A stretch of DNA of 64,000 bases from Chenopodium formosanum. Its lineage: Eukaryota > Streptophyta > Magnoliopsida > Caryophyllales > Amaranthaceae. The position numbers and the translations under genes are program-made. This document shows, in pieces, positions 22,062-33,695 of the stretch; position 1 is the stretch's first letter, and the number at the start of each line of letters is the position of its first letter. The notes beneath the pieces are model-generated. The model had not been told where the DNA came from, searched no databases, and saw nothing but the letters and a program-made list of their open reading frames with translations. The stretch lies in contig CM044871.1 in NCBI GenBank assembly GCA_024500155.1, positions 32,796,728-32,860,727 on the forward strand, given 5' to 3'.

Positions 22062-24104
22062 TGTAGGCATCGCTCGAAGTGCGCCTACGTAAAAAGCATG
22101 TGTAAATATGCTTGGCACTCATAGGAAGTGGGAATTGACATTACGATTAGGGACAGCGATTAGGGAAAAATAAAGTAGGGAGCCGCCAACAAGTTTTTAA
22201 GGAACTTGTAAACCGTTCATGGATCATAAAAGGCAACCACGATTAAGGGACAACGATAGGTAACAACAATTGACCCGTGAAGGTTACACCCCATTCATAA
22301 TCCATGAGATTACTAACTCCATATGGTTCGGAACCACGAAAGGAGGATCGGGAATGATGGTACGAAGTGAGTCATGGAGTCACATTCGCCCGCATTGGCC
22401 TCTACTCGATTCTTCTAGTGAAAAGCATTCCTGCGATCTCAAAGGCATACAAAAAAAAATTCAATTTGCTCCAAAATATTTTTATGCTAAATTGGTTTAA
22501 TATTAACGCAACACATTATTCTAAAATATTAGTGATCACTTGATTAAACAACAAGATTAAAATGGAACCTAAATCGATTGTCTAAATTATCTTATTCGGC
22601 GTGATTTTCAATTACATATTCCCTTCAAACATGCAATATGGTGATCATAATAACAATAGAATAAACATTAATATTGGAAGCAATTCAGCAATAATAACGT
22701 TAGTCAAATCAAATATAAAATAACCCTAATCATGATACTAGCAATACTAAAAAAAATAAGAGTAATTAAATTAATTAATTACTCACATTTTGCGCGTTCC
22801 TTTAAATTGCTACATCATGACGAAATTGTAAGTAATTTCAATAAAAATATAAAGCAAATGAAAATTAAATTAAATAAATATAGATTTGATTTGGTCCAAA
22901 CCCTCAGTCAATTATACCTTTCACGCCTTGGTTTAAGTATAGAACTTCCGGTATTGTATGGACTCCTTAGAGTGCTTAAAGGAATAAATAGTGAAAGAAT
23001 GGGGAGGCTAGTGTTTAGGCTAAAGAGGGAGAAGAGAATTATTTTATGATCAAGCTTATTGATCTCGGAAAAGGGGAGATATGACCTCTATATGTAGAGA
23101 AAAAAAGAAGGTCGAAGAATCAAGAAAAGATAAGAATTCAAATCGGATAAAACTCTTGCGATAGACAGCAGTTTTTGCGGTTTTTGTTTTTATCATATCT
23201 TTTGATCCAGAAATCAAAATACGATGAATAAGATATAATTGGAAATCTCTTGAAGTCTACTTTCTAACCCAATTATAATAAGATTAAAATATTTTATATA
23301 ATAAAAGATATGGTCGAAATAGTGAGACGGTGTCAATTTTGGATAGAGTTTGACATTTTATTCATATCTTTTCCGTTATAGCTCTGAATTGATATTATAA
23401 TATACCATTGGAAAGATAATTTCAAGGGATATCCAACCATATAAAATTAGGATAAAAAATATGAGGCACAAAAATAATATCTGTCTATCTTTGAATGTCT
23501 TTCAATTCGGATAGAATTAGGACTTTCAAAAAAGGAGTTTTATTCAATTTCAAACTCTTTAATCTTATCTTTTCAAAAAGGATAATCAAGATCTTTTAGA
23601 AACTTATAGAAGCTTCTAATTAATCCTTTGGTTTAGGAATTGGATTAAATAATTTAGACCCTCTACATGATCATTGGGTCGTAGGTAAGGTGGGCTTAGG
23701 TTCGGTTTGGGCTCAGTTTAATATTTTGGCCATAACTTATTCGTTATAACTCGGATTTGGGCTTATAATATATCGTTGGAAAGCTCTTTTAAAGCCCCAT
23801 CCAAATATTCAATCATTAGACCCAGATTATTGACCAAAATAAACATAAATAAACGTTTTTATAAAAAGGACACGAAATTAATAATTTTAAAGGACACGAA
23901 ATGAATTATTTTGGGTTTAAAGGCACGATAACAGGAAAAATAAGTTATGGTTTGGGGAAATGGGATAGGAATTGGGTTGTTTTATTAAATGGAAATATGG
24001 ATTTAAGCACTCCAAAAATTAAATACTCAACCCGACAAATAATGGCGGTGAAAGGTTGTTCATCATCGGGTTTGGTTTTGGGGAGACATTTTTAGGTGTC
24101 TACA
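22062..24104 (-). repeat. T1 3' LTR
   Basis: Pairs with 36279-38317. Its plus-strand start can fold as GTAGGC(A/G)...CGCCTAC. Short ORFs in it are shared by chance with the partner LTR and show no domain. Unlike the T2 LTR and the solo LTR, it lacks the CCGTGWCACGG cluster; another AT-rich block (about 23010-23600) occupies that place. Confidence 0.92.
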
Positions 24105-24119
24105 GAAGCCCCCACTTTG
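24105..24119 (-). other. T1 polypurine tract
   Basis: The minus strand reads AAAGTGGGGGCTTC immediately before the 3' LTR. The same tract is present in T2 (62413-62427), and similar ones precede the H LTR (55582-55596) and, decayed, the F right LTR. Confidence 0.85.
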
Positions 24120-24321
24120 ACTGAGTTTGTAGAAACGTTAGTTTCGAAAACGACATTCAAATTAGTCGACAGGGACGGAGAATGATTTAAGACGTTCTGC
24201 GATCCTAAAGCACTCTGTATACGCCGATACCTGCAGAAAAATGTTAGTTCCATAGATAAAAGAGTAAAGGAATAGAATGCTTATCTGACACTAGTGTATC
24301 GGTGACAAATGAGTTTGGTAG

Positions 24322-24606
24322 CTTCCTATGCTTGAAGGAATCAACTAAATGACGTTTGTTGAAATACTTTCCATGCTTGATGAAAGCCGACATATGAGTT
24401 TGGTAGCTTTCTAAGCCTGAAGAAACCTACCGGATGACACTTTCCATGCTTGAGGAAAGTCGACATATGATTTTGGCGTTTTTCTATGCTTGAAGAAATC
24501 CTCCGATAATGCTTTCCATGCTTGAGGAAAGCCGACAAAGGAATTAGGCGGTTTTCTATGCTTGAAGAAATCCACCGGATAATACTTTCCATGCTTGAGA
24601 AAAGTC
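24322..24606 (-). repeat. T1 hairpin array A (constant loop ATGCTTGA)
   Basis: About eight stem-loops spaced about 33 bp apart, written here on the plus strand. Seven have loop ATGCTTGA and one has AAGCCTGA. Stems alternate between CTTTCC/GGAAAG and TTTCT/AGAAA, with one TTCCT/AGGAA. Stem sequence varies while pairing is mostly kept. Two consecutive hairpins form a unit of about 66 bp. The array lies 200-500 bp from the polypurine tract, within the 3' non-coding end of the element. T2 has the same array. Confidence 0.9.
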
Positions 24607-24672
24607 GACAGATGATGAGATTGCAAGTCTCTGTGTATCGAGAACCTTGCGTCATGAAATGATGGTGCTTCG

Positions 24673-24955
24673 ATTGTCCCCGAACGTGGGCTGTAGATGG
24701 TCCGCTTGTCCCCGGACGTGGGCTGTGGTTGGTTCGCTTGTCCCAGAACGTGGGTTGTAGATGGTCCGCTTGTCCCCAGACGTGGGCTGTAGATGGTCCA
24801 TTTATCCCCGGACGTGGGCTATAGATGGTCCGCTTGTCCCCAAACGTCGGTTGTAGACGGTCCGCTTGTCCCTGGACGTGGGTTGTAGATGGTCCGCTTG
24901 TCCCCGGACGTGGGTTGTAAATGGTCCGCTTGTCCCCGGACGTGGGCTGTAGATA
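24673..24955 (-). repeat. T1 32-bp minisatellite, 9 units
   Basis: Direct repeats of a 32-bp unit with core TTGTCCCCGGACGTGGGCTG. It is GC-rich in an AT-rich element. Since 32 is not a multiple of 3, translation passes through all three frames and gives a 32-residue super-period (SPRPGTSGP..., HVRGQADHLQP, TSGDKRTIY) on the minus strand, where all frames stay open. The resulting 291-codon ORF (24341-25216) is most likely a by-product. Tandem repeats near the 3' end are known in Ogre/Tat elements. Confidence 0.93.
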
Positions 24956-25447
24956 AGACCTGCAAAATAAAATTTGCCAAGGAACTCGTATATACTGTGA
25001 TTGACTTGACCAACTGACTTGACCAAGTTTGACTTCACATGACATGACATGTTTTTGACTTGTGATTGTGTGTGTCTTGAGTGAGTGTGTGCACTGACAC
25101 AAGCAATTAAAAATGCAAAAGCAAAAGACTTGACCAAGTTTGACTTGACATGATATGACATGACATATGTATGACTTGTGTGTGGGTGTCTTGAGTGAGT
25201 GTGTGCACTGACACAAGCAACCAAAAATGCAAAAACAAAAAATTTTCCGTCATTTTTGTCATGAGAGTGGAGGGTACCGACTTTCTCCCGAAAAAGAAAG
25301 ATGTAAAAAAAAGTTTTATTTTTGAACATCCCCAAAGAGAGAAGTTATGAAAAAGAGAAGAAGTTTTGAACTTTCACATTGAGCAAGACGAAATGAATCG
25401 TATGGCTTGAATTGCTTTTCTTGTAAATAATGTGTGCATAATGCATG

Positions 25448-25743
25448 TTCTTAGGCCAGGAGGCTAAGGACAATTACATCATGTGTCATGATAGATGAAT
25501 GAACTTAAGTCATGGAGCTAAGCATCATATATGGTGTAAAGAAGCAATCTTGAACGTCACTTAGGTCTGAAAGCTAAGCACGTATGCAGATGAAGTGATT
25601 ATTGCATAATGAACGTTGCTTAGGTCAAGGAGCTAAGCACGATATGCTTTGTATGATTAAAAATCATTGATATATAAATGTTTCTCAGCACATTCCGCGA
25701 TGCATGAAAAAATGAATATTGCTCAGGTCAGGAAGCTAAGCAA
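25448..25743 (-). repeat. T1 hairpin array B (CTTAG...CTAAG)
   Basis: Five spaced stem-loops of pattern CTTAG-(9 nt)-CTAAG. The best is at 25617-25639, stem TGCTTAG/CTAAGCA with loop GTCAAGGAG. Others are near 25449, 25503, 25557 and 25719. They are 50-100 bp apart. The T2 copy has the same series with a compensated stem pair. E3 interrupts T1 about 180 bp further on. Confidence 0.85.
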
Positions 25744-25923
25744 GTATACAATGTTTCTTGTAATGAATGTTGTCTTTAAATATGATGAAACATGCACAGT
25801 AGGGAAACAAGATTTCATGATAAAGGGTTCCTAAGGGAAAGACGATATAGATATGTATGTGTGAAAGAAGTGTGTGAAAGTGATACTAAGGTGAGGCTGC
25901 AAAGGTTATGGTGATGGAAATAT

Positions 25924-27625
25924 TGACGAGGGGGAAACTAGGTCGTTATCTAATCTTCCCTCGGTCAAAATAAATTTATAAACACTTAACAAACCCTAAT
26001 ACAAGTATAGAGGCAAGTCAAGGGTCGAACCCAAAGGAATGGTAATGTTCAAGCACTTTCAATTATGCGCCTAAGCTAGGTCGAAGACGAAGGTAAGAGA
26101 GAATACTAACAACTAACAAAACAAGTAACCAAGGAAATAAAACACTAGGAACGAGGATCAACAAGTAATCATGTCAATTGCAACAACATGGGAAGAGCAT
26201 GCCAATCAAAGGTTGTGAGGACTAATGATAAGAGCAATCAATAGGAATCAAAGAGCTATCTCCTAATTGTTAAGCTAGGGTTCACTATGAATAACAAACT
26301 AAGAGAATCACAATCAAAACCAATTGATAATTGCAATTCCTAAATCAATTGTTCATGTCATTAGCAATTACAATGCAATCTAGCATAATTCTCAAGGCCA
26401 AATTGAATTACACACATTCAAACCTTCACTAATCACTTTAATCTCAACAATCAATCAACACAATCCCCAAATTAATCACAATTAATCAATCATACAAGTT
26501 TCACCCAATTCCTAGCCAAACAACTATTCAAGAATCATCATCTATCAACTAACAACTATGGAAATCAAGAATCAACAAAATACCAAGAACAATTACACTA
26601 ATCAAGCATCAAACATCAAAATTAAACCAAACAAACATGAAATTAAACAAAGAAATAAGGTGAGATAGAGTTAAGAATGCTCATTGATAATAGAGAAGAT
26701 CTTGAACACAATTGTCACACTTGCATCTTCAATCTCTCAATCACCATTGAAATTCCTCACTTTCTCTCTCTAAAACTACTCCTAATCTAGCCTAATCTAA
26801 AGAGAGAATCTCTCAACCTAAGAGAGAGAAAACTATTCTAAAACTAAAGAATTACATGAATGAAGAATAAAGAAAACCAAAAACTATATAAACAAAAGGA
26901 GAAAAGAAGCTTAAAATCGTAAAAGACCCAGAAACCCGCGCCCGCGGAGAAATCGACCGCGCCTGCGAAGGGGAACGGACACCCCGATAGCCGCGCCCGC
27001 GGCCCAAGCCCGCGCCCTCGGGGAGCCCTCGGGACAACCGCAGGTGCTTACTGCCCAAATACGGAAGTTTTGGAGCTGTAGCAACCCCGCGCCCGCGGGT
27101 ACTGTAGCCCGCGCCCGCGGCAGTTTTCTAGGGTCAACTTCTGAAGGCTGTAACTTTCGATCTAAGAATATTATGAAGGCGTGCTACCTATCATTGGAAA
27201 GCTCTTCAAGTATAGTTTTCAACCCAACTTGAATCACCCTAATCCGATCTGTACAACTTGAGATATGACTAAAACAATGCACAAAGGTCCTATTTGATAC
27301 TTTGCAATCCTTCGTTTTCCTTTGTTTCAAACTCAAATTCAATTCCGAAAAGTACATATTGATCCTAGTGGGTGCTATTTTCAATTCCCATGCATATAGC
27401 CCGCAACGTACCTACAAAACAAGACAAAGAAACGGAGAAGCAAGAGAAATAGCCGAGAAATGAATAAAATGATAAGAAAGCCATTAAAAGCATGCATTTC
27501 TCTAAACTAACACAAAAACACGTGAATCGAGCATTATTCTATAAAAATACGACATAAACGACTACAAAGGAGCATAGAAATATAAAGAAAACATAGCCTA
27601 AAGGTACCATAAATGGCACAAATCA
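25924..27625 (-). repeat. E3 3' LTR with U3 promoter module
   Basis: Matches 31989-33690 along its length. In sense direction, GC-rich repeats of CGCGCCCGCGG type (about 26936-27122) lie upstream of TTTATATAG (26884-26893), a plausible TATA box. The small ORFs in it recur in the partner LTR and are chance. Confidence 0.9.
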
Positions 27626-29765
27626 AATTCCCCCAAGCTAAACTTTTGCTCGTCCTCGAGCAAAACAAAATCCAACCCAAGGGAAAAATGATGACATTAT
27701 TCAAGCAAAGAAAGAAACGAGAAAACTAGAGAAGATGGGAATATACACTAACTCACTTTTGTAGGAATCACGGTCAATTTTAGCAACTAAAGACAAGCCA
27801 TTTAAACCCTTAGATCGCTCTAGAGGACGAGTGATGCTCTCGTAAGGGTATCCTAAGAGTTTACCCATAACTCTCATAATAATACAAACAAGGCAAAGCA
27901 TGAAAAAGAAAACAAAATACAAGAAAAGCAAACAAATGTTCATGAAAGGACTTTTGCAAATGTACAAGCACAATGAATGCAAATATTTCTAAACAAGTAA
28001 GGGAGTGCACGCTATAAGATACCTAAGGTTGATTGAAACATAAAAATGCTAAGAATAGGAACTAGTTATCACACTCCACTTTCATCCCAAACGGTCTTAC
28101 CGCGTTCCCCCTACTAATCTCATATCTCCTAATAGTGAGCATCTCATAGATTCCACGAAGGAACCGGAAAGGTCTTCCCAAATGTTGTAACATAAGGCAA
28201 AAAGGGTTAAGGTTGGCTAAATTTAAAATTTGGTTGTTAACCTAAATTGTGAAGTAAAGATTGCGCAATTCTTTACACCATAACCAAGTAATCACCAAAC
28301 AAAAATACCAACACCCCCAAGCTTATTCAAAGCTAAGATCACAAACATATACACAAAAGCGTGAGAACGCTTCCCCCCAAGCTTAAATGGAGCATTGTCC
28401 TCAATGCTCAAAAAGGAAGAAAACTCACATAAAAATATTTTTGCATTTTTTACTTTTTTCTTTTTTTTTTCTTCATAATTCTTTATTAGTGCTTTGTCCT
28501 CACCTCTTTTAACTATGGATGGCTTTTTCAAATTTGCACTTGCTTTATCCTTGCCTTTTTTTTTTTAGTTTGGACGGCTTTTTCATTTATTCACTTGCCA
28601 TTGTTCACAAAATATACACAACACAAACTTGCTTTCAAGAGAACCAAATATCAAAACTCCTCCACCACAAACTCCAACAATAATGAACAATTGCTTCACA
28701 AAAACCAAGAATGGAAACGAAAATGAAACAAAAGGCTCAACATCTAGAAATGTGGCTTGAAAAGAAGGGAAAAAGGCTCAAAGGGTTAGCAAGTAGGCAA
28801 ATGTAAATCCAAAAACCGAAGAAAATGAAAACTATCCTAGAAAAGAAAAAGTACCACCCCGAAAAGATGCCTTTGTCCTCCCTAGATGGTTCGGTCTCGG
28901 TCTTAGGAATCATACGTTAAGATTCAAGATTAGGTTTGCGAAAGTCAAGGATCCACGCCACTCATGCAAGAAAATATTGAAAGCTTGAACAAATATAAAT
29001 CTCACATGGTTGTAGCAAAAAACTCACTAAGGTTGTCAAATCGAAGATAGGGAGCAACTACCAAACATGCCACAAACAAGTAGAATTCGGCTTCATGATC
29101 CCCCTAGTTCTAGACAACTACCTTAGCATGCTTTATCCTAGAATCAACCAAACGTATCTCAAACCGTGCACACCACTACCATTTAGGAATAAAAGCATTC
29201 AAGTTTACAAGTCCAAATGTTACTATGTCTAAAGCAAGAACAAAACAAAACACATTGCAAATTTGCCTTGATAAAAACAAAAATATTTTTGGAGTTTTTC
29301 AAAATAATAGAACATGGAAAAGCATATACAAAGGTGCATAGCATATACGAATCAACATCCCATCAAACATGATAGAATACCCTCCCCCAAGCTTGAATGA
29401 GACAACATGCTCAATCATAAGGCATAGAAACCATGGGAGGGGGAAACAAGGTGATCAATTCAACAAACCAACATATGTCCAACAAGTCATCATCCACTAG
29501 AGAAAGAGCAAGGAAGGATATTACCGGATATTAGGTGGGTGTAAATACCCGCAAATGACCCAATTTTAACCTTTCAAAGCTAACAACCTCTATTATTGAA
29601 TCTTGCCTTCTATATGCTAGGAAATGTGGTTCTAATCTTCCTTGATTCTTGATCCAAATAGAAGCACCAAAGTATATCAAGTCATGTACCTAGAAAAAGG
29701 AACACAAACATTTCCATGAGATAAAATCTATTCTAAAAAGAAAAGAAAATGAAAGCAATAAAAAC
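27626..29765 (-). other. E3 3' non-coding region with four PPT-like motifs
   Basis: About 2.1 kb between the ORF and the 3' LTR without coding sequence. The polypurine tract next to the LTR (sense AGCTTGGGGGAA, 27627-27639) has three further copies: 28311-28324, 28371-28384 and 29381-29394 (sense AAGCTTGGGGG(T/G/A)). Homopolymer T runs occur at 28440-28570. Nothing else is recognisable. Confidence 0.7.
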
Positions 29766-29781
29766 ACGGGTTACTTCCCGA
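29766..29781 (-). other. E3 hairpin motif at ORF end
   Basis: The sense strand reads CGGGAAGTAACCCG with a CGGG/CCCG stem overlapping the ORF stop codon. It corresponds to CGGGAGGCAACCCG after pol in Athila E2 (20091-20104). Confidence 0.55.
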
Positions 29782-31891
29782 GAAAGGCTTGCTTAAGGTC
29801 CAAGCTTGACCGCTCTAGAAAATAATAATTCAACGCGCGCAAGAGCTTGTCAAATGCACTACTACACATTTCATAGGAAAGTAAGTATGCACATGACAAA
29901 ATAAAGGTATGCAACAAGATTAGTGCACACCTATGGAGTTGAGAAGAAGTATGCCAAGAAGAAGAAAGAGAGAAGGGAACAACAAGAATATAAGAAAAAG
30001 GAAGAGAAATAAAAGAAAAAGAAGAAGGCATACTCTTCTCAACAAAATATTTTTGGTTGGAAATCCCACCATCTTCCTCAAAAGTCATCAAATGAGGCAC
30101 TTGGGGGACTAAAGGGTTTTCAAGAGGAGGGGATATGAGAAAATAAGGTAATGACATGGGATAGGAGGGAATAAGATCAAGCTTTCTTGAAAATGAGGTG
30201 CAAGGTAAAGAAATAGGAATTGGTTGTTCACATACACCACTATCTATTGAAACCCAAACACTCTCATCCAATGAACTCACATCCAAAGGGCTCTTCTCCA
30301 ACTCGTCATTATTCAAATTTAGCTTATTCTCAATCACACCCTCCTCAAAAACTTCACACCCTAAATGAGCTCTCAAAAGCTTCAAATCATCATCAAGGTT
30401 CAAAGGAAGCTCATCAAAGGGTTGAGGGTCAAACTTGGGAGGTAGCTCAAAATAAACATGAGAAGTACAATCTCCCTCTAAAAAGGCCTCACCATTCTCA
30501 ATGGTGGAAAATGTAGAAGAGAAATGATCATCAAAGGTAAAAGAAGAAAGCAATGGTTTAAGATTTGAGATAGGAGTTGGAGACTCAACCTCACCAAACC
30601 CTTCACTCTCATCTTCATAATCATCAAAAGTAAGCTCTACCTCATCAACCTTATCATAAGGGACCTTTTCTTCATCAAAATCGTATAAGCTCAAGGCCTC
30701 ACCCTCAAAGAAACCATGGTTATTAATTAAAGGAGATGGGGTGGAAGAAGGTTGGTTTTCAAAATTAAGGAATGGAGGAATGAAATCACAATCAAGGGAG
30801 GTGGGCAGGAGAATTGACTCACCAATTGGTTTTTCAACACTCAAAACCTCTTGGTCCTCATCACAGTCAAACATCCAATCTCCCATGGAGACTACTTCAT
30901 CCTCTTCGTCCTTACTCTCTTTCCTCACAACTTCTTCACACTTCAAAAATTGCAATGTCCCATCCTTCATAACTTGAATTACCATTTCCTCAAAATTAAG
31001 AGAAGCCAACATTTTTAGTTTCTCTTCAACTCCATCTAAAGGCTCAATGGAACGAAATTCAAATTTGGAAGGAGGTTTAAAATGCAAACACTCTTTAGGA
31101 ACATCCATCTCTACACCCTTTTCCTCACTCATGGGCTCTCTAACATCCTCCTCACATACTTTGGAGCTCTCAAAACAATCATCATCATCGTCTTCCATAC
31201 CTACCAATGTGGTAAAAACTTCATTTACATTCAATATTGATGACAATTGACTCTCCATCTCCTCATTCTTCCTAAAAACACCCTCATTACTCTCTTCCAA
31301 CTTTTTCAACATTTCCATTTGGCTTCTCACAATCTCCAAATATCACATCTCATTTGGTTCCAAATTAGAATTCATCTCCAATTTTCCCAAAGAACCACCA
31401 ATTTGATTATAAGAAGACTCAAAGGTAGGATCTAAAGATTGGAAATATGAAGAGCATTGAGGAGCATCATTGGGGAAAGAATTATGTGCAAGCATGCAAG
31501 GATCAACATTTGAGATATGAGTGGCATCATCAAATTGGGGAATGGGGGCACAAGTAGGCATACAAGGTTCATCATTCATGGAACATGGACCATAACAATC
31601 ATCAATGGAAGCATTTGAATAACCATGACCATGATCACAACTATCTCTAGCAAACCATACATAAAAGTCCCAAGCATCATCGATTGACAATGCCCGAAAT
31701 CCACCATTAAACATGCTTTCAACAATGTCTCTAGTTTGCTCATTCAAATTATGATAACAAATCTCGCAAGCCTCCCAAATATGACAACCATGGTAACTAA
31801 TAAAGTTCTCTAGTCTATTAAAGTACACCAAAAATGGTTCATCCTCTAATTGAGGAAATGAGGTATTTTCCATTTTATACAAAACAAACAA
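29771..31891 (-). pseudogene. E3 gag-like protein, one in-frame TGA
   Basis: A single frame of 707 codons (counting the interruption) from the ATG at 31891 or the MENTS start a few codons later to TAA at 29771-29773, broken only by TGA at 31343-31345. The N-terminal about 110 residues (DEPFLVYFNRLENFISYHG, CEICYHNLNEQTRDIVESMF, DDAWDFYVWFA) look like a diverged Athila-type gag. The middle is very acidic (MEDDDDDCFESSK, FDDYEDESEGFGEVES) with many FEDD/FDEL-like blocks. Near the C-terminus are hydrophobic stretches (SYILVVPFSL and CALILLHTFILSCAYLLSY) that could be membrane segments. It ends LKQAFLGK. No enzyme motifs are visible and the function is unknown. The long open frame implies recent use of this protein. 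Confidence 0.82.
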
Positions 31892-31967
31892 AAAAAATCA
31901 AGTAAAAGAAAAGTATACACAAAGACCTAGACTCAAGCAATCAAAAACACTCAAATATAGACACCGT

Positions 31968-31985
31968 TCCCCAGCAACGGCGCCA
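31968..31985 (-). other. E3 primer binding site (Athila type)
   Basis: The minus strand reads TGGCGCCGTTGCTGGGGA, one mismatch from the Athila-type primer site, 3 bp from the LTR edge at 31989. Confidence 0.92.
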
Positions 31986-31988
31986 TTT

Positions 31989-33690
31989 TGACGAGGGGAA
32001 AACTAGGTCGTTATCTAATCTTCCCTCGGTCAAAATAAATTTATAAACACTTAACAAACCTTAATACGAGTATAGAGGCAAGTCAAGGGTCGAACCCAAA
32101 GGAATGGTAATGTTCAAGCACTTTAAATTATGCGCCTAAGCTAGGTCGAAGACGAAGGTAAGAGAGAATACTAACAACTAACAAAACAAGTAACTAAGGA
32201 AATAAAACACTAGAAACGGGGATCAACAAGTAATTATGTCAATTGCAACAACATGGGAAGAGCATGCCAATCAAAGGTTGTGAGGACTAATGATAAGAGC
32301 AATCAATAGGAATCAAAGAGCTATCTCCTAATTGTTAAGCTAGGGTTCACTATGAATAAGAAACTAAGAGAATCACAATCAAAACCAATTGATAATTGCA
32401 ATTCCTAAATCAATTGTTCATGTCATTAGCAATTACAATGCAATCTAGCATAATTCTCAAGGCCAAATTGAATTACACACATGCAAACCTTCACTAATCA
32501 CTTTAATCTCAACAATCAATCAACACAATCCCCAAATTAATCACAATTAATCAATCATACAAGTTTCACCCAATTCCTAGCCAAACAACTATTCAAGAAT
32601 CATCATCTATCAACTAACAACTATGGAAATCAAGAATCAACAAAATACCAAGAACAATTACACTAATCAAGCATCAAACATCAAAATTAAACCAAACAAA
32701 CATGAAATTAAACAAAGAAATAAGGTGAGATAGAGTTAAGAATGCTCATTGATAATAGAGAAGATCTTGAACACAATTGTCACACTTGCATCTTCAATCT
32801 CTCAATCACCATTGAAATTCCTCACTTTCTCTCTCTAAAACTACTCCTAATCTAGCCTAATTTAGAGAGAGAAGCTTACAACCTAAGAGAGAGAAAACTA
32901 TTCTAAAATTAAAGAACTACATGAATGAAGAATAAAGAAAACCAAAAACTATATAAACAAAAGGAGAAAAGAAGCTTAAAATCGTAAAAGACCCAGAAAC
33001 CCGCGCCCGCAGAGAAATCGGCCGCGCCCGCGGAGGGGAATTGACACCCCGATAGCCGCGCCCGCGGCCCAAGACCGCGCCCTTGGGGAGCCCTCGAGAC
33101 AACCGCGGGTGCTTACTGCCCAAATACGGCAGTTTTGGAGCTATAGCAACCCCGCGCCCGCGGGTACTGTAACCCGCGCTCGTGGCAGTTTTCTTGGGAC
33201 AACTTCAGAAGGTTGTAACTTCCGATCTAAGAATTTTATGAAGGCATGCAACCTATCATTGGAAAGCTCTTCAAGTCTAGTTTCCAACCCAACTTGAATC
33301 ACTCTAATCCGATCTGTAGAACTTTAGATATGACTAAAACAATGCACAAAGGTCCTATTTGATACTTTGCAATCCTTCGTTTTCCTTTGTTTCAAACTCA
33401 AATTCAATTCCGAAAAGTGCATATTGATCCTAGTGGGTGCTATTTTCAATTCCCATGCATATAGCCCGCGACGTACCTACAAAACAAGACAAAGAAACGG
33501 AGAAGCAAGAGAAATAGCCGAGAAATGAATAAATTGATAAGAAAGCCATTAAAAGCATGCATTTCTCTAAACTAACACAAAAACACGCGAATCGAGCATT
33601 TATCTCGAAAAACATGACATAAAAGACTACAAATTAGCATATAAATATAAAGAAAACATAGCCTAAAGGTGCCATAAATGGCACGGATCA
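31989..33690 (-). repeat. E3 5' LTR
   Basis: 1702 bp, the same length as the left LTR. The TATA-like sequence is at 32949-32958 and the GC-rich repeats at about 33000-33185 on its upstream side. It is followed by the AATAT duplication. Confidence 0.93.
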
Positions 33691-33695
33691 AATAT

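Larger units (their letters stand above)
25924..33690 (-). mobile_element. E3: complete non-autonomous Athila-related element
   Basis: Two 1702-bp LTRs (25924-27625 and 31989-33690), TG to CA, flanked by a perfect 5-bp duplication AATAT (25919-25923 and 33691-33695). The primer site lies at the right LTR and the polypurine tract at the left, so orientation is minus. The interior of 4.4 kb encodes one gag-like protein and no protease, RT or integrase. The Athila-type primer site and the CGGGA...CCCG motif shared with E2 tie it to Athila. The equal-length, near-identical LTRs suggest that it is the youngest large insertion here. Confidence 0.95.

Noticed and set aside
24673..24955. Regularly spaced repeats looking like a CRISPR array
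   Set aside because: The 32-bp units are directly adjacent with no unique spacers; plant DNA. It is a minisatellite.
27184..27384. Small ORFs in the E3 LTR (also in its partner LTR)
   Set aside because: Repeated only because the LTR is repeated; no coding signature.
30220..31435. Plus-strand ORFs opposite the E3 gag-like gene
   Set aside because: Antisense of the acidic, Ser/Asp/Glu-rich coding region; no independent evidence.
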